Notes: generated by a model not told the origin, from the sequence alone. Counted from the first letter of the stretch, positions 1 through 10,184 are shown. The stretch is DNA of 64,000 nt from VXNE01 sp965208745 (GCA_965208745.1 CBDBPN010000004.1:3720001-3784000); one strand, 5' to 3'. Numbers and translations are program-made.

Positions 1-2308
1 TGTCGGTCACGTCGTTTGCGGAGAGGTCGAGCCTCTTGATCCCCCTCAGGTCCGCCAGACGCGAAAGGTCGGAGATGAAGTTGTCGCGCAGGATCAGTTC
101 GCTGACGTTTGTCAGGCTGGGCAGTCCGTACAGGTGGTCGAGACGCAAACCGGTCAGATCCAGGATCGCGCCCTCGCTGAACTGCAGGCTTTCCAGCGTT
201 CCCGGCGCTAGGTTGTTGTAAGCGATGCGCAGTACCTCGAGCTGCAGCCCGGCAACAGGCGACGCGTCCGTGATCGAGTTGTCACTGGCCTCGAGGTGCG
301 CGAGCTGCGTCAGGTTCGCCAGCGGCGCCAGACTCGTCACGGCATTCGCGTTCACGGTAAGTGTTGCGAGTTCGCCGAGGCTCTCCACCGGTGAGAGATC
401 GCGGATCTGGTTGTTGTCGAGCGCCAGCGAGGTGAGGCTCGTCAAACTGGCCAAGGGGCCGATCCCCGACAGGGTGTTGTGCGCGAGCTCCAGTGTTTCG
501 AGGTCCGCTAGGCCCGTGAGGGGCGATACGTCGTGGATGTCGTTGACATCGAGGCGCAGGGTCCGAAGCGCGGTCAACACGGACAGGCGTGACAGGTCGG
601 AAACGGCGTTCCTGGTGAGGTCGAGGAAAGTCAGTCCCGTCGCGAGTTGGAGTCCGGTCAGGTCCCGGATGCCCCGGTTTCGGGCGCTCAGCGCCTCAAG
701 GGTTGCGATCTCCGCGTCGGTGATGCTCGCGTCGGGCGTTTTGCCCAGTGCGGCGGCGACCGCGGCGCGGAGGGCGTAATCCCGGAACGGCCTTAGGTCC
801 TCGACATCCGCATCCACGTTGTCGCCGATCCCGTCGCCGTCCACGTCCGCCCACTCCGCGGGGTCGAAGGGGAACGCGTCTTCGCGATCCGCCACGCCAT
901 CGCCGTCGTCGTCGTCATCGACGGCTTCCGCCAAGCCGTCGCCGTCGAGGTCTGACCAAGCCCGGCGATCGTCCGGGAACGCGTCCACCGCGTCGACGAA
1001 GCCATCGCCATCGGTGTCGGGCATGGCTTCCCGAAGCGCCGCGGCCTGAAAGCGCAGGAGATCCAGGCTTCCGACCGCGTCAGCGCCGTCGGGTGCGTCA
1101 CCGGGCACTCCGCAGCGTTTTCGGTGGCACAACGTCCGCGTACTGGAGAAGCGGTCGCCGAATTCGCTGGGGTGCCCGTGGGTCATGATGGTGCCCTGGG
1201 GGCGGATGCGACCCTGGCTCCCGCGCAGATAGTACCCGCGGGACCAGCGGAAGGCGCCGTCGGCTTCACCCTGTCGGGCGGAGTGCGCGAGTCCGAGCGC
1301 ATGCCCCAGTTGATGGGCGACGGTGTCCGCGCCGGTCGAGGCGGCGACCGCCGCCCAGACCGGCGTCCAAAGGCCACGGTTTGCTGCGCTGCCGATGGCG
1401 GCGCAGCCTCCCGTCTCGGAACGGCAAGGCCACCCGGGCCTCGCGTGGAACTGGACTACCATGTCGGCGCCGTGCGCTGCCATCAGGGTGTCGGCTTCGC
1501 TGGACAGTCCCCGCCTGTTCCACTCCGTGTGGCGGATCCCGACAGTCCGCAACTGAATGTTCGTGCCGCTGTCGGCGAATCGTGAGCGGGTCAGGGTCAT
1601 CAGGTGGTGAATGCGGGTGTAGGGATCGCTGCCGTAAGCCGCGTAGACCTGGTCGTCGAAGAGCGCGAGCACGTCGATGGTCGAGAGGCCGGGCGTGTCG
1701 GCGGGGCTGTCGGGGGACGTGTCGGCGATGCGCTCGTTGACGTCCGCCACGCCGTCTCCGTCGGTGTCGGTGAGGAGGTCGACGAAAAGCAACCGATCGG
1801 AGGACGCGTCCGCGGGGACGGGCCACAACGCCAGTCCTTCGTGTCGGTGCCACGCCCGCTGCGACTCCCTTCGGCTCGTTCCCGGAGGAACGTCGGCGAC
1901 CTGCTCGTAAAGGAGGATCAGGATCGGGTCGTCGGCGTGGGGCCGTACTATCGTGAAGGTGCGGCTCTGCCCTGCGACGGTGGCTTCGGGTCCGATGGCG
2001 CCGACGGGGAGCCATGAGGCGGTGGAGAGTTCCTGCCACGAGACGTCCCCCGTGACGCTCCGAGGGACCTGGAGGCCCCTGGCAAGCGACAGTCGCGTCT
2101 CACCGCTCGCGGACGGCCGGAAGTTCCGCACGCCGAAATGGAGCGTCAACTCTCCGGCGGAGCCCGAGCCGGTGGCCACCCACTCGGCAGAGCAGGGACA
2201 TTCGAACACGATGTCGCGTTGGTCGCCGCCAAGGGCGAGAGGGGCCCCGATAAGGGTGACGGCGAGGGCAAGGAATGCGGCGGCGTGGGTGCGGTTCAGA
2301 GGCGACAT
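1..2308 (-). CDS. Secreted metzincin-like / TSP3 / leucine-rich-repeat protein, 3' end outside window
   Basis: The frame is open from the ATG at 2308 to the window edge (about 769 codons). It closely parallels the N-terminal half of the 1523-residue protein at 28491-33062. In order I see a signal peptide ending in an Ala/Leu-rich stretch, a reprolysin-like region with HQLGHALGLAH at residues 332-342 and a Met-turn-like TIMT downstream, Asp-rich calcium-binding TSP3-like repeats, and leucine-rich repeats of the LxxLDLSxNxIxD type running off the edge. The metzincin consensus is HExxHxxGxxH; the catalytic Glu is Gln here, so proteolysis is doubtful. The start matches the paralogue (MSPLNRT versus MWPMNRT). 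The role is unknown, probably cell-surface binding. Confidence 0.85.
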   Translation of the reverse strand, partial: MSPLNRTHAAAFLALAVTLIGAPLALGGDQRDIVFECPCSAEWVATGSGSAGELTLHFGVRNFRPSASGETRLSLARGLQVPRSVTGDVSWQELSTASWLPVGAIGPEATVAGQSRTFTIVRPHADDPILILLYEQVADVPPGTSRRESQRAWHRHEGLALWPVPADASSDRLLFVDLLTDTDGDGVADVNERIADTSPDSPADTPGLSTIDVLALFDDQVYAAYGSDPYTRIHHLMTLTRSRFADSGTNIQLRTVGIRHTEWNRRGLSSEADTLMAAHGADMVVQFHARPGWPCRSETGGCAAIGSAANRGLWTPVWAAVAASTGADTVAHQLGHALGLAHSARQGEADGAFRWSRGYYLRGSQGRIRPQGTIMTHGHPSEFGDRFSSTRTLCHRKRCGVPGDAPDGADAVGSLDLLRFQAAALREAMPDTDGDGFVDAVDAFPDDRRAWSDLDGDGLAEAVDDDDDGDGVADREDAFPFDPAEWADVDGDGIGDNVDADVEDLRPFRDYALRAAVAAALGKTPDASITDAEIATLEALSARNRGIRDLTGLQLATGLTFLDLTRNAVSDLSRLSVLTALRTLRLDVNDIHDVSPLTGLADLETLELAHNTLSGIGPLASLTSLTSLALDNNQIRDLSPVESLGELATLTVNANAVTSLAPLANLTQLAHLEASDNSITDASPVAGLQLEVLRIAYNNLAPGTLESLQFSEGAILDLTGLRLDHLYGLPSLTNVSELILRDNFISDLSRLADLRGIKRLDLSANDVTD

Positions 2309-2458
2309 CCTGAGCGTGCCTCCCTCCAACGAGTGGGTCGGTGATTGTGCCACGGGTCCACTGCTTTGGCCTCGGTGGCAGGGACACGAGACGAGGCTTG
2401 GGTCAAGATCAGTGGTCGTAGTTGCCCGCCTAGCGCCGGTCAGTCTACGGAGCCGTGG

Positions 2459-3742
2459 TCACGTACCCGGCCCCGACGACAGGTTCGTTAGGTGCCCGGT
2501 AGGGCTCTCGAGCAGGCTCATCACCCCCACCGGGTGCTCATGGGCGTGATCGTAAGGCGCCACTTGCCCACGCCGTCGCCCAGGCCTCCGTCGACGCCAT
2601 TGCCGCTCTCGAGTGCCTGGGCGGAAAGCGTGGCGACACGACCCGGGGCAACTGCGGTGGTGACGTTGCCGCTGTGGTTGCCCGCGTCGTCCATGCCCGC
2701 GATGGACACCCAGGCCCAGTCGGTGCCCGGATTGACCAGGCGCAGATGGCTCACCTGAGAGCGGTTGCGCCCGGGTTGAAGATGGGGACTTGGTGGCTTC
2801 CCGAAAAGGCGGGCGCCACCGTATCGTGCATGCTGGTTACGAACCCGTCGCGGGTGCGGACGTAGGCGAGCACGTCGAGGTCGGCCTCGCTCGTGAGTTC
2901 CAGCCGCCAGTGGCCATGTCCCGATCCGATGCCGCCGGAAAGCCCCTTCCCCAGGTTGCCGTTCTCGAGGTCCGTGGAGTTGAAGTGCGCAACCGAGTTG
3001 CCGGCAAGGGTGAGGGTGATGGGATCTGGCTGCCACCCCTGATCGTCCCGCGCGACGATGCGTACCTTGGCTTCACCGGAACCGCGGTTCACGATACGCG
3101 CGAACCCCTGCCGCCTGCCTGCCTCGGAGGCGGAGAGGAACAGCGGTACCTCGTGCACGATTTCCCTGCCTCTTCGCGTCTTGTTGTCGGGCACCGACGA
3201 CAGGTTCGTCAGGTGCCCGGTCGGGCTGCGCAGCAGGCTCGCCACCAGGATCGGGCGTTTCGCCGTCACGTTGAGCCGCCACTTCCCGGCGCCGTCCCCG
3301 AGGGCGCCGCTTACGCCCTCGCCGCTCTCCAGTTCTTGGGCCGAAAGGGTGCGTCGACCTGCGGGCCGAGCGAGACGGTCACTGCACCGCGCGGCGACGC
3401 CCCGGTGTCGTCGAGACCGGTGATGGTCACCTCGGTCGGTTCGTAATAGGGGTTCCCGAGGCGCAGCAGGCTTACCTGGCTCAGGTTGGAGCCCGGGTTG
3501 AAGAACACCACCCGGTGGCCGGAGTCGGTCAGGGGCGCGAGTTCGTGCATCGTCGTCACGAAACCGTCCGTCGTGCGGACGTAGGACAGGACCTGGACAT
3601 CGAGGTCGCCCGAGAACGCGAGTCGCCAGTCGCCGTCCCCGGGACCGACGCGGTCGTCGAGGCCCTTGTCCGTGTTGCCGGCCTCGAGGTAGTTGGAGTT
3701 GAACTGGGCAGACTGGCCGGCGCCTACCCTGAGGTGGTGCAT
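2459..3742 (-). pseudogene. Remnant of two extracellular repeat modules, cut by IS481-type element
   Basis: Three reading frames used in turn encode the C-terminal modules seen in the 28491-33062 protein: 3742-3311 (QFNSNYLEAGN, RTTDGFVTTMHE), then 3269-2751 (SPTGHLTNLS, HFNSTDLENGN), then about 2770-2521 (LRLVNPG, LGDGVGKWRL), and finally MSLLESPTGHLTNLSSG ending at a TGA at 2459. At least two or three frameshifts are needed. The upstream end stops at the left terminus of the IS481-type element, so the N-terminal part was removed or separated by that insertion. It is non-functional as written. Confidence 0.8.
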
Positions 3743-5008
3743 GTGTCCGGGTTCAGAGACATATGGGACGAGGGGGCGGGGACGCGGAGAGTTCTGATCG
3801 CCGGTTGCGGCGGAGGCCGGAAGCTGTGCTTACGGCCGTAGGCAACCCAGTAGCCGGGCTGCGCGGCCCGGCGACCGGCGATCGAACGGCGCGTCTTCGG
3901 GGTGGCCGCACCCACCGAGGGTGGGTGCGGCGAGTCGGGTAGCCTTGGGGTTGACGACCAACAAGGAGGCCCGACCCATGCAGATCAAATCCGCACCGGC
4001 GGCATGCTACCGCAGGCCGCGCATCGACGAGACCACGGATCCCGAGGCGCTGCGCCGCCTGGCGCTGCTCGACAAGATCGAGGTGTTGCGCGCCGCCGGC
4101 ACGCCGCTGGCGGTGGCGCTGGACGTGGCGGAGGTGACGCGCAGCACCTACTACCGCTGGCGTGCGGCCCTGCGCGATGGCGGCGTGCGCGCGCTGGCGC
4201 CGCGCAGCCGCCGGCCGCGGCGGGCACGACGGCCGCGCTGGACGCGTGACGCCGAGCGGCGTGTCTGGGCCATGCGGCGCCGCCATCCGTTCATGGGCAA
4301 GAGTAGCCTGCGCGTGATGCTCGCGCGCGAGGGACTGGACCCGGGCGCGTCCACCATCGGGCGCATCCTCGCCAAGGGCGTTCGCCTGGGGCGCATCGAG
4401 CCGTGTGCGTTCTGCCGCGGTCGCGTGCGGCCCAAGCGGCGCCGCGACTTCAACGGCCACGCGCGGCGCTGGCGCTACGGTCAGCGCGCCGAACGCCCCG
4501 GCGAACTGGTGCGGATCGACCACATGTCCCTGTCCCGCGACGGCCGGCAGCTGAAGGAGTTCAAGGCCGTCTCGCCGGTCGGCAAGCACCTGGTGGCGCG
4601 CGCCTACTCCCGCGCCACCGCCCACAACGCCGAACGCTTCCTCGACGCCGTGCGCGCCGAGATGCCCCACGAACTGCTCTCCGTGCAGGTCGATGGCGGC
4701 AGCGAGTTCATGGCCGAGTTCGAGCAAGCCTGCGCAACGCTCGACATCCCGCTCCACGTCCTGCCGCCCCGGCGTCCCCAGTTCAACGGCTGCGTCGAGC
4801 GCGCCAACGACACCACCCGCATCGAGTTCTGGAACCTCTACGACGGCGACTTCACCGTCGCCGAGGCCAACCGCGCCCTCGCCGAATACCAGCATTTCCA
4901 CAACCACGTCAGGCCGCACCAGACCCTCGACTGGCAAACACCAATCGAGTACCTTCAAGCATCCAGGGAATGCCCCTCCCTGTCCCAAATCTCCTGAACC
5001 CGCACACA
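3742..5008 (+). mobile_element. IS481-family-like insertion sequence with imperfect terminal inverted repeats
   Basis: The left end reads TGTGTCCGGGTTCAGAGACA from 3742. The right end, read on the other strand from 5008, is TGTGTGCGGGTTCAGGAGAT. The TGT...ACA ends are typical of the family. The single transposase fills the element. I see no clear target duplication (TGCA on the left, TGGA on the right). The element separates a degenerate module gene on its left from the module-FGE gene on its right. Confidence 0.8.
3978..4997 (+). CDS. IS481-family transposase (DDE integrase core)
   Basis: This is a 339-residue transposase. The ATG at 3978 is preceded at 8 bp by AAGGAGG, which is why I prefer it to the longer frame starting at 3921. 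The N-terminal third is an Arg-rich helix-turn-helix region (TRSTYYRWRAAL). The rve catalytic core follows, with VRIDHMS (first Asp), QVDGGSEFMAEF (second Asp) and an N-x-x-V-E-R-like segment (NGCVERAND) supplying the Glu. The C-terminal HNHVRPHQTLDWQTPIEYL motif is characteristic of integrase-core transposases. It looks intact and possibly active. Confidence 0.9.
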   Translation: MQIKSAPAACYRRPRIDETTDPEALRRLALLDKIEVLRAAGTPLAVALDVAEVTRSTYYRWRAALRDGGVRALAPRSRRPRRARRPRWTRDAERRVWAMRRRHPFMGKSSLRVMLAREGLDPGASTIGRILAKGVRLGRIEPCAFCRGRVRPKRRRDFNGHARRWRYGQRAERPGELVRIDHMSLSRDGRQLKEFKAVSPVGKHLVARAYSRATAHNAERFLDAVRAEMPHELLSVQVDGGSEFMAEFEQACATLDIPLHVLPPRRPQFNGCVERANDTTRIEFWNLYDGDFTVAEANRALAEYQHFHNHVRPHQTLDWQTPIEYLQASRECPSLSQIS

Positions 5009-5110
5009 TGGATGTGGCCAACGAGTCTAGCGTGCTACGGTGCGGCGCGGACCAAGAGTTGGGCAACGTGCCGGGCGGCGAGTCCAGAACGGCACGCGAA
5101 ATTCACGTAC

Positions 5111-6652
5111 GTGAGAAGTACTCGGTCCTGGCCCCGGCTTTCCCTGGCGTGCATCCTGACTGGCGTCGCCGTTTCCGCGGCGACCGGGGCGGAGCACCCG
5201 GTGCCTCTGCTGCCCGCGGTGTCGGCCACCGGGCCGCAAGGTTTCGTGCGCGTCGTCAACCACTCCGACGTCCCCGGAGAGGTGACCATCGATGCCTTCG
5301 ACGAGACCGGCCGGTGGTACGGTCCCCTCGTCCTGTCCGTTCGAGCCGGCGGGACGACGCACTTCAACTCGCATGACCTTGAGCGGGGGAACGCCTCCAA
5401 GGGACTGCTTGGCCGCGTTGGATCGGGAGACGGCAACTGGCGGCTGATACTGTCGAGCCGGTTGGACGTCGAGGTGCTCTCGTACGTCCGGACCCCCGAC
5501 GGCTTCCTGACAGCGATGAACGGCGTCGCCCCGAGCGCCGACGGGCGCCATCGCGTTCCCATCTTCAACCCTGGCAGCAATCTCAGCCAGCGCAGCGTTC
5601 TGCGGTTCTTGAACCCGGGCGGAGTCACGGCGAAGGTCGTGATCGAGGGCGTCGACGATGCGGGGGCGTCGCCGGGGGGACCGGTGCGGGTGTCGATGCC
5701 ACCCCGCTCGGCCCGCATGATTGTGTCGGAAGCACTGGAAGCGGGTGGGGCGGGCCTCGCAGGCAGCCTGGGCGACGGCGCCGGCAAGTGGCGACTCACC
5801 GTCGAGGCCGATCAGCCGATCCTGGTGATGAGCCTGCTCACGAGCCCGACCGGGCACCTCACCAACCTGTCGGCGGCGCCTCACCGCGGGGCGACGATCG
5901 CGAGTTTCGAGAGCGGGTTTCGGGACGCGCTGACGGGGGTCGGCGAGGGTCCACCGATGGTCGTCGTCCCAGCGGGACAGTTCCGCATGGGTTGCCTTGC
6001 GGACGAGCAAGACCCATTCGCGGAGACAGATCCGGAGGACGCACCCGTGTACGAGTGCGCCTCGGACGAGTTGCCGGCGCGAGACGTGACGATAGAGCAG
6101 CCTTTCGCCCTCTCGGCCCACGAAATCACGTTTGCCGACTGGGAAGCCTGCGTGCAGGACGGCGGCTGCAACCGTTACCGCCCGGAGGACGAGGGGTGGG
6201 GCCGTGGCACCCGCCCGGTGATCCGCGTGAGCTGGAATGACGCCCAGCGGTACGTCTCTTGGCTTTCGCGTAGCACTGGAGCTACCTACCGGCTGCCGAG
6301 CGAGGCCGAGTGGGAGTACGCGGCGCGGGCGGGGACCACGACGGCGTTTTCGTGGGGCAATAGGGTCAGGCCGGGCCGGGCCAACTGCAATCAGGACGAC
6401 TGCGAGGACGGGCACGCGAACACCGCTCCGGTCGGGCGGTTCCCGGCCAATGCCTGGGGCCTCTACGACATGCACGGCAATGTCTGGGAGTGGCTGCAGG
6501 ATTGTAGGAACGGTTCCAGCTATCGGGGTGGCCCCATGGATGGCAGCCCGTGGGAGGAGAGCGGCTGCGATCTGCGCCGGCAGCGCGGGGGATCGTGGAG
6601 GAGTCCGGCGGCGAGTCTCCGCGCGGCCAAGCGGGGCGCGAACGCAGCCTAG
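5111..6652 (+). CDS. Secreted repeat-module plus FGE/sulfatase-modifying-factor-like protein, ended by in-frame TAG
   Basis: From the GTG at 5111 the protein has a plausible signal peptide (LSLACILTGVAVSAATGA). One extracellular module follows (residues about 40-255: GFVRVVNHSD, HFNSHDLERGN, RTPDGFLTAMN, LTSPTGHLTNLS), then an FGE-sulfatase domain (from about residue 277: MVVVPAGQFRMG, LPSEAEWEYAARAG, GLYDMHGNVWEW, RGGSWRSP). The TAG at 6650-6652 falls inside the last FGE strand. The same frame continues with VREDWLGFRVARTLP, the expected end of an FGE domain, and then another module. The gene is therefore probably nonsense-mutated. The FGE-like domain may be a binding fold rather than an enzyme. 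The start is close to the IS right end, so the native promoter may be lost. Confidence 0.75.
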   Translation: MRSTRSWPRLSLACILTGVAVSAATGAEHPVPLLPAVSATGPQGFVRVVNHSDVPGEVTIDAFDETGRWYGPLVLSVRAGGTTHFNSHDLERGNASKGLLGRVGSGDGNWRLILSSRLDVEVLSYVRTPDGFLTAMNGVAPSADGRHRVPIFNPGSNLSQRSVLRFLNPGGVTAKVVIEGVDDAGASPGGPVRVSMPPRSARMIVSEALEAGGAGLAGSLGDGAGKWRLTVEADQPILVMSLLTSPTGHLTNLSAAPHRGATIASFESGFRDALTGVGEGPPMVVVPAGQFRMGCLADEQDPFAETDPEDAPVYECASDELPARDVTIEQPFALSAHEITFADWEACVQDGGCNRYRPEDEGWGRGTRPVIRVSWNDAQRYVSWLSRSTGATYRLPSEAEWEYAARAGTTTAFSWGNRVRPGRANCNQDDCEDGHANTAPVGRFPANAWGLYDMHGNVWEWLQDCRNGSSYRGGPMDGSPWEESGCDLRRQRGGSWRSPAASLRAAKRGANAA

Positions 6653-7608
6653 GTCCGGGAGGATTGGCTCGGCTTCCGCGTGGCCCGCACGTTACCGCAC
6701 CCGGGGCCCGGCGTCGTGCCCATGTTTCCGGCCGCATCGGACACTGGGCCCCAGGGATTCGTCCGTGTGATCAACCACTCCGCAGAGGCGGGGGAAGTAC
6801 GCGTGGACGTGTTCGACGAGACCGGCGAAGCGTTCGGCCCGCTCACGCTCGCACTGGGCGCCAACGAAACGAAGCACTTCAACTCCCACGATCTCGAGCG
6901 TGGCAACAGGGACAAGGGCCTGAGAGGTTCCGCCGGCTCCGGGGCGGAAGCCTGGCGGCTCGAGCTCTCGAGCGCGCCGAACATCGAGGTGCTGTCGTAC
7001 CTGCGCACGCCGGACGGGTTCCTCACGGCGATGCAGGATGTGGCGCCCGGCATCGACCGGCGCCATCGTGTGGCGATCTTCAATCCGGGCAGCAACCGGA
7101 GCCAGCGCAGCATCCTGCGACTGGTCAACCCGGGCATGGCCACGGCACAGGTCACGATCGAGGGCGTCGACGACCGGGGGGCGTTCGCCGGGGGATCGTG
7201 TGGGCTGGCGCAGATGCGGCAGGACCTTCATCGACGAGACCGGGGCCCTGGTCGACACGCGCATCTCGCGCGTGAACGAACGCGACAGCGCTCTGCGGCT
7301 GGACGTCAGCTACGCCGGGAGCCGGAGCGTCGGCCTCTCCGGCACGACGAGCGTCCTTGAGGGCGTGGAATACAGCAGGAGCAGCCTGGAGCGGATGCGC
7401 AACGCTTTTCATCGAGCTGTCGCCCGGCACCGACGACACCGGGCTCACGATCGACATCGACAAGGGGCTCGCCCGGGCCGTCTCCGGGGGCACGCTCCTG
7501 TTCGACGTGGACGGCAGCCGGCCCGGCGTCGAGGAACTGGCGATCGTGCGCGACGATCCGATCGTGGAGTGGGATTTCGAAGTCGTCGCAGCGGGGCTGC
7601 AGGACTAA
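6653..7608 (+). pseudogene. Continuation of module-FGE gene after the TAG: FGE end, second module, frameshifted tail
   Basis: In the same frame as the upstream gene, immediately after the TAG, come the FGE C-terminal strand and a further module (GFVRVINHSAEAGE, HFNSHDLERGN, RTPDGFLTAMQD, LRLVNPG) to about 7198. The frame then shifts. Further coding-like protein runs in a second frame (FIDETGALVDTRISRVNE...) and a third (LFIELSPGTDDTGLTIDID...), ending at a TAA at 7606-7608. I do not recognise this tail. The original gene probably ran uninterrupted from 5111 to here. Confidence 0.7.
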
Positions 7609-7624
7609 GACTAAGGCGTCCGTC

Positions 7625-8370
7625 TTGTCGGCGATGAGCGCGTGCCCGCCCGGGTGCTGTCGAACGACGACCTCCTGGTGCTGCAGTTCTTCAACGAAGG
7701 CCCATCGCGACGCCTACAGCGGTTTCGACGGGCGAGCGGCGCGGAAGGAGTTCTACCGCTGGCTCGCGCTGGAGCTGGCCGGCGGCGCACTGGCGCACCT
7801 GTCCGGGCAGTCCTGGCTCGTGGCGCTTGCCAAGGCGTACTCGGCGTACGGGGTGGTGGAGCACGCGGATTCGGTGGTGGATTGGGTGGAGGGTCTGCGG
7901 GCAAGCACGCGGGTCAACGTGAGCAAGCGGGGCGCGCGAGCGGACCATCGCATCCAGCCGGGACAGGAGTACGGCCTGGACGTCTTCTTCGACCACACGC
8001 TGACGTGGGAGCAGAGCGACCCTTGGGGCGGACCGACATTTGCCGGTGCCCGAAGTACACCCGCGCCGACATCGAGCGCGCGATGCGGGACAAGTCGTAC
8101 CGCAAGCGGCAGCCGGACGCCACGAGCGACACGGCGTGCCAGGCCGACATCACGCTCAAGAACGACTACCTCATGTGGACCATGGCGAACGCCACGCGCG
8201 ACTGGGGCGGGGACAAGCTCCCGCGTATCCGCGCGCTGCTCCCCCACATCCGCCAGGCGGTCCGCGTCCGCCAGGAACTCGTGGCGGTCGAGGCGAATGC
8301 CTATGCCGACGTCACCGCCCTGCCGGAAAACGCGGCCCTCGGCGTCGTGCTCCTCGAATCGCCGGGGTAG
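7625..8370 (+). pseudogene. Frameshifted gene of unknown function
   Basis: Coding-like protein appears in two alternating frames: LSNDDLLVLQFFNE, then FDGRAARKEFYRWLALELAGG and VNVSKRGARADHRIQPGQ, then after about 8040 YTRADIERAMRDKSYRKRQ and LKNDYLMWTMANATRDWGG, ending ALPENAALGVVLLESPG before a TAG. At least two frameshifts are needed. No motif or signal peptide is recognisable. It lies between the module pseudogene and a LuxR-type remnant, in the same orientation. Confidence 0.5.
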
Positions 8371-8938
8371 GGTCGCGGCCGTCAATGCTCCGGCGCAGGG
8401 GATGCTGCGCGACGGTGGGGGACTCCACGAGTGGCGCGGCGAGCTGCGTGCGGGCCTCCCGCGCGAAGACGCCCGGTTGCGCAGGTCGGTCGCAGCCGCG
8501 TTGCCGGGCCTGGTCGGCGCTCCCGTCGGCGCGGCCCTGTCGATTCGGCGCCCGGCGGGACTGCCGTTGGTGGTGCATGTTCATCCGTCCACGTGCGGCG
8601 GATGGACTTCGGAGCCGAACGGCTGGCCGTGCTGGTCATGATCCGCGACCCCGACGCTCATCGCGTCGACACCCGCCTCGTGGGCGAAGTGCTCGGCCTG
8701 ACACCCGCGGAGAGCCGTGTGGCCGTGCTGCTGGCGATGGGGCGAAGCGTTCGCGAGATTGCCCGGGAAACGGGGCGCACCGAGAACACGATACGGTGGA
8801 CGCTGAAGAAGGCGCTTGCGAAGACAGACTCCGCGCGTCAGGCGGATTTGGTTCGGCTCGTGATGCAGTTGCCGCGTCCTTGGCTGCGAGCGCTCGCGGT
8901 AATCGCGGCAGGCGCCACCGCTTTGTCCGGGTCAGCGA
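8371..8938 (+). pseudogene. Remnant of LuxR-type HTH transcriptional regulator
   Basis: One frame (to about 8600) encodes the sensor-side region (GMLRDGGGLHEWRGELRAG, GLPLVVHVHPS). A shifted frame then gives MDFGAERLAVLVMIRDPDAH and the HTH: LGLTPAESRVAVLLAMGRS, REIARETGRTENTIRW, TLKKALAKTDSARQADLVR. This is the usual C-terminal arrangement of short PAS/LuxR-type regulators. The N terminus is missing and a frameshift separates the halves. The second frame runs on to 9372 without resembling a known domain. A shorter HTH copy lies at 15651-15783. Confidence 0.75.
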
Positions 8939-9180
8939 TGGGCGCCAGGCAACTTCGTGCGCTGCTCGCACGACTCCAACAGGGACGGCGGCGGGGACCC
9001 GCGGAGCCGTTGGCTCTCGTAACACATGCGGTGCAGTTCCTCGGCCAGGCGTTTCTGGCCCTGTGCCGTGAATCTCTTGGGATACACCGTCGTCTCGTCG
9101 GCGGCTGCGCTACAGCGACCTCATCGCGCCAAGCGCCCTCCCGTCAGGAGCCCGCCCCACAGCAGACTAAGCAGGGCGAG

Positions 9181-9408
9181 TCAGTGTCCGATCTCGGCAA
9201 GCAGTTCGCGCAGCGCATAGTTGAATCCCGTATCGAGTTCCGTCAGTTCTTCGTCGAGGGCGTCATACCGGAGCGATACGAGTCTCTCGTGCGTGGCGGT
9301 TCCGGGAGAGGTGTCAACCGCGTGCAGCAGCACGCCCACGACAGCACGCAACGCCAAGAGTCCACCAGCTAGTCGTTCGATGCTGATCGCCTGATCTTGT
9401 GCGCTCAT
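9181..9408 (-). CDS. Small acidic helical hypothetical protein
   Basis: A 75-residue frame starts MSAQDQAISIERLAGGLLAL and ends ALRELLAEIGH. It is predicted mainly helical, with no signal or membrane anchor. Its ATG lies 4 nt downstream of the stop of the 185-residue membrane protein on the same strand, so the two are probably co-transcribed and perhaps translationally coupled. No family is recognised. The complementary strand is a featureless extension of the LuxR remnant, which supports this strand as the coding one. Confidence 0.55.
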   Translation of the reverse strand: MSAQDQAISIERLAGGLLALRAVVGVLLHAVDTSPGTATHERLVSLRYDALDEELTELDTGFNYALRELLAEIGH

Positions 9409-9412
9409 CGAC

Positions 9413-9970
9413 CTAGCGTCCTGCCGTCCCGAACGGAACCCACCACTTGTCCTCGAAGATGTCGCCGTCCAGGCGTATCTGCTCCATCGCCTCGATCACA
9501 TCGCTCTGGACGATGTGGACCGCAGTTCGCGGGGCGATCATGATGCACTTGAACCCGTCGTCCCTGACGACCTGCATGGCGCGAACGTGGAACGTCTCCC
9601 GGTCCATGCCGGGGCGCTCAAGCTGGCGAACTTCCTGGGCGACCTCCTTGTTGGCGCAGGCCATCTGCTTGCCGATCGTGTAGCGGAGCTCGGGTTCCGG
9701 CGCGGCTCGGGCCGGCCGCTCCAGGACGCCGAGCGGTTCGACCCTCGGCCGGGTCGGGGTAACGGCAGCGGCCACGGATGGGACGCTGGCGGAGGCAGGG
9801 GGAACTGCGGGCGGGTCGTCGGGCTGGACGGCCTCCATGATGGCGATGAACACCACGGCGTAGCCGACGATCATCGCAAGGCGGTTGGGCCACTTGGCAC
9901 GGCGTCCGTACCGTCTCCAGGTGCCCTTGTTGCGTTCTATCCGGTGCTCCTGCTTCTCCTCGCTGACCAT
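9413..9970 (-). CDS. Single-pass membrane protein of unknown function
   Basis: This is 185 residues. A basic N terminus (EHRIERNKGTWRRYGRRAK) precedes one transmembrane helix at about residues 30-50 (AMIVGYAVVFIAIMEAV). Then comes a Pro/Ala-rich linker (DDPPAVPPASASVPSVAAA) and a C-terminal soluble domain of about 100 residues with two Cys. The topology suggests a cytoplasmic N terminus and a periplasmic domain. It is first in a two-gene unit with the 75-residue protein. I do not recognise the family. Confidence 0.65.
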   Translation of the reverse strand: MVSEEKQEHRIERNKGTWRRYGRRAKWPNRLAMIVGYAVVFIAIMEAVQPDDPPAVPPASASVPSVAAAVTPTRPRVEPLGVLERPARAAPEPELRYTIGKQMACANKEVAQEVRQLERPGMDRETFHVRAMQVVRDDGFKCIMIAPRTAVHIVQSDVIEAMEQIRLDGDIFEDKWWVPFGTAGR

Positions 9971-10184
9971 TGGCGGGCCTCATGTCTCTGGTTCATGTCT
10001 CCTGTTCATGCCGGCCCGGTGGCGCCGGGCCATGCAACTACCCTCGAACGAGAGACGTCCCGACTATTCCCCGCCGGTCCGGGTAGCTACTCCCCGACCT
10101 TGGGAGGCGGCTATTCATCGGGTAGCCCGGCAGAGGTCGGGCATCCGAGGGTTAGTTGCGGGGACGAATGTAGCGCACGACAGC
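9971..10184. other. Intergenic region with GC-rich hairpin
   Basis: No gene seen. Close to the membrane-protein start there are near-direct repeats of GTTCATGTCTC. A potential stem (GGCCCGG / CCGGGCC around a short loop) sits near 10015-10031. The right boundary is the left end of the DDE/rve insertion element. Confidence 0.35.

Noticed and set aside
4403..4997. Upstream extension of the module-FGE frame across the IS481-type transposase
   Set aside because: It is only an open frame antiparallel in meaning to the transposase; the signal peptide starts at 5111.
6580..6700. FGE C terminus as a diversity-generating retroelement target
   Set aside because: FGE/C-type-lectin ends are common DGR targets, but I see no reverse transcriptase, template repeat or adenine-biased codons.
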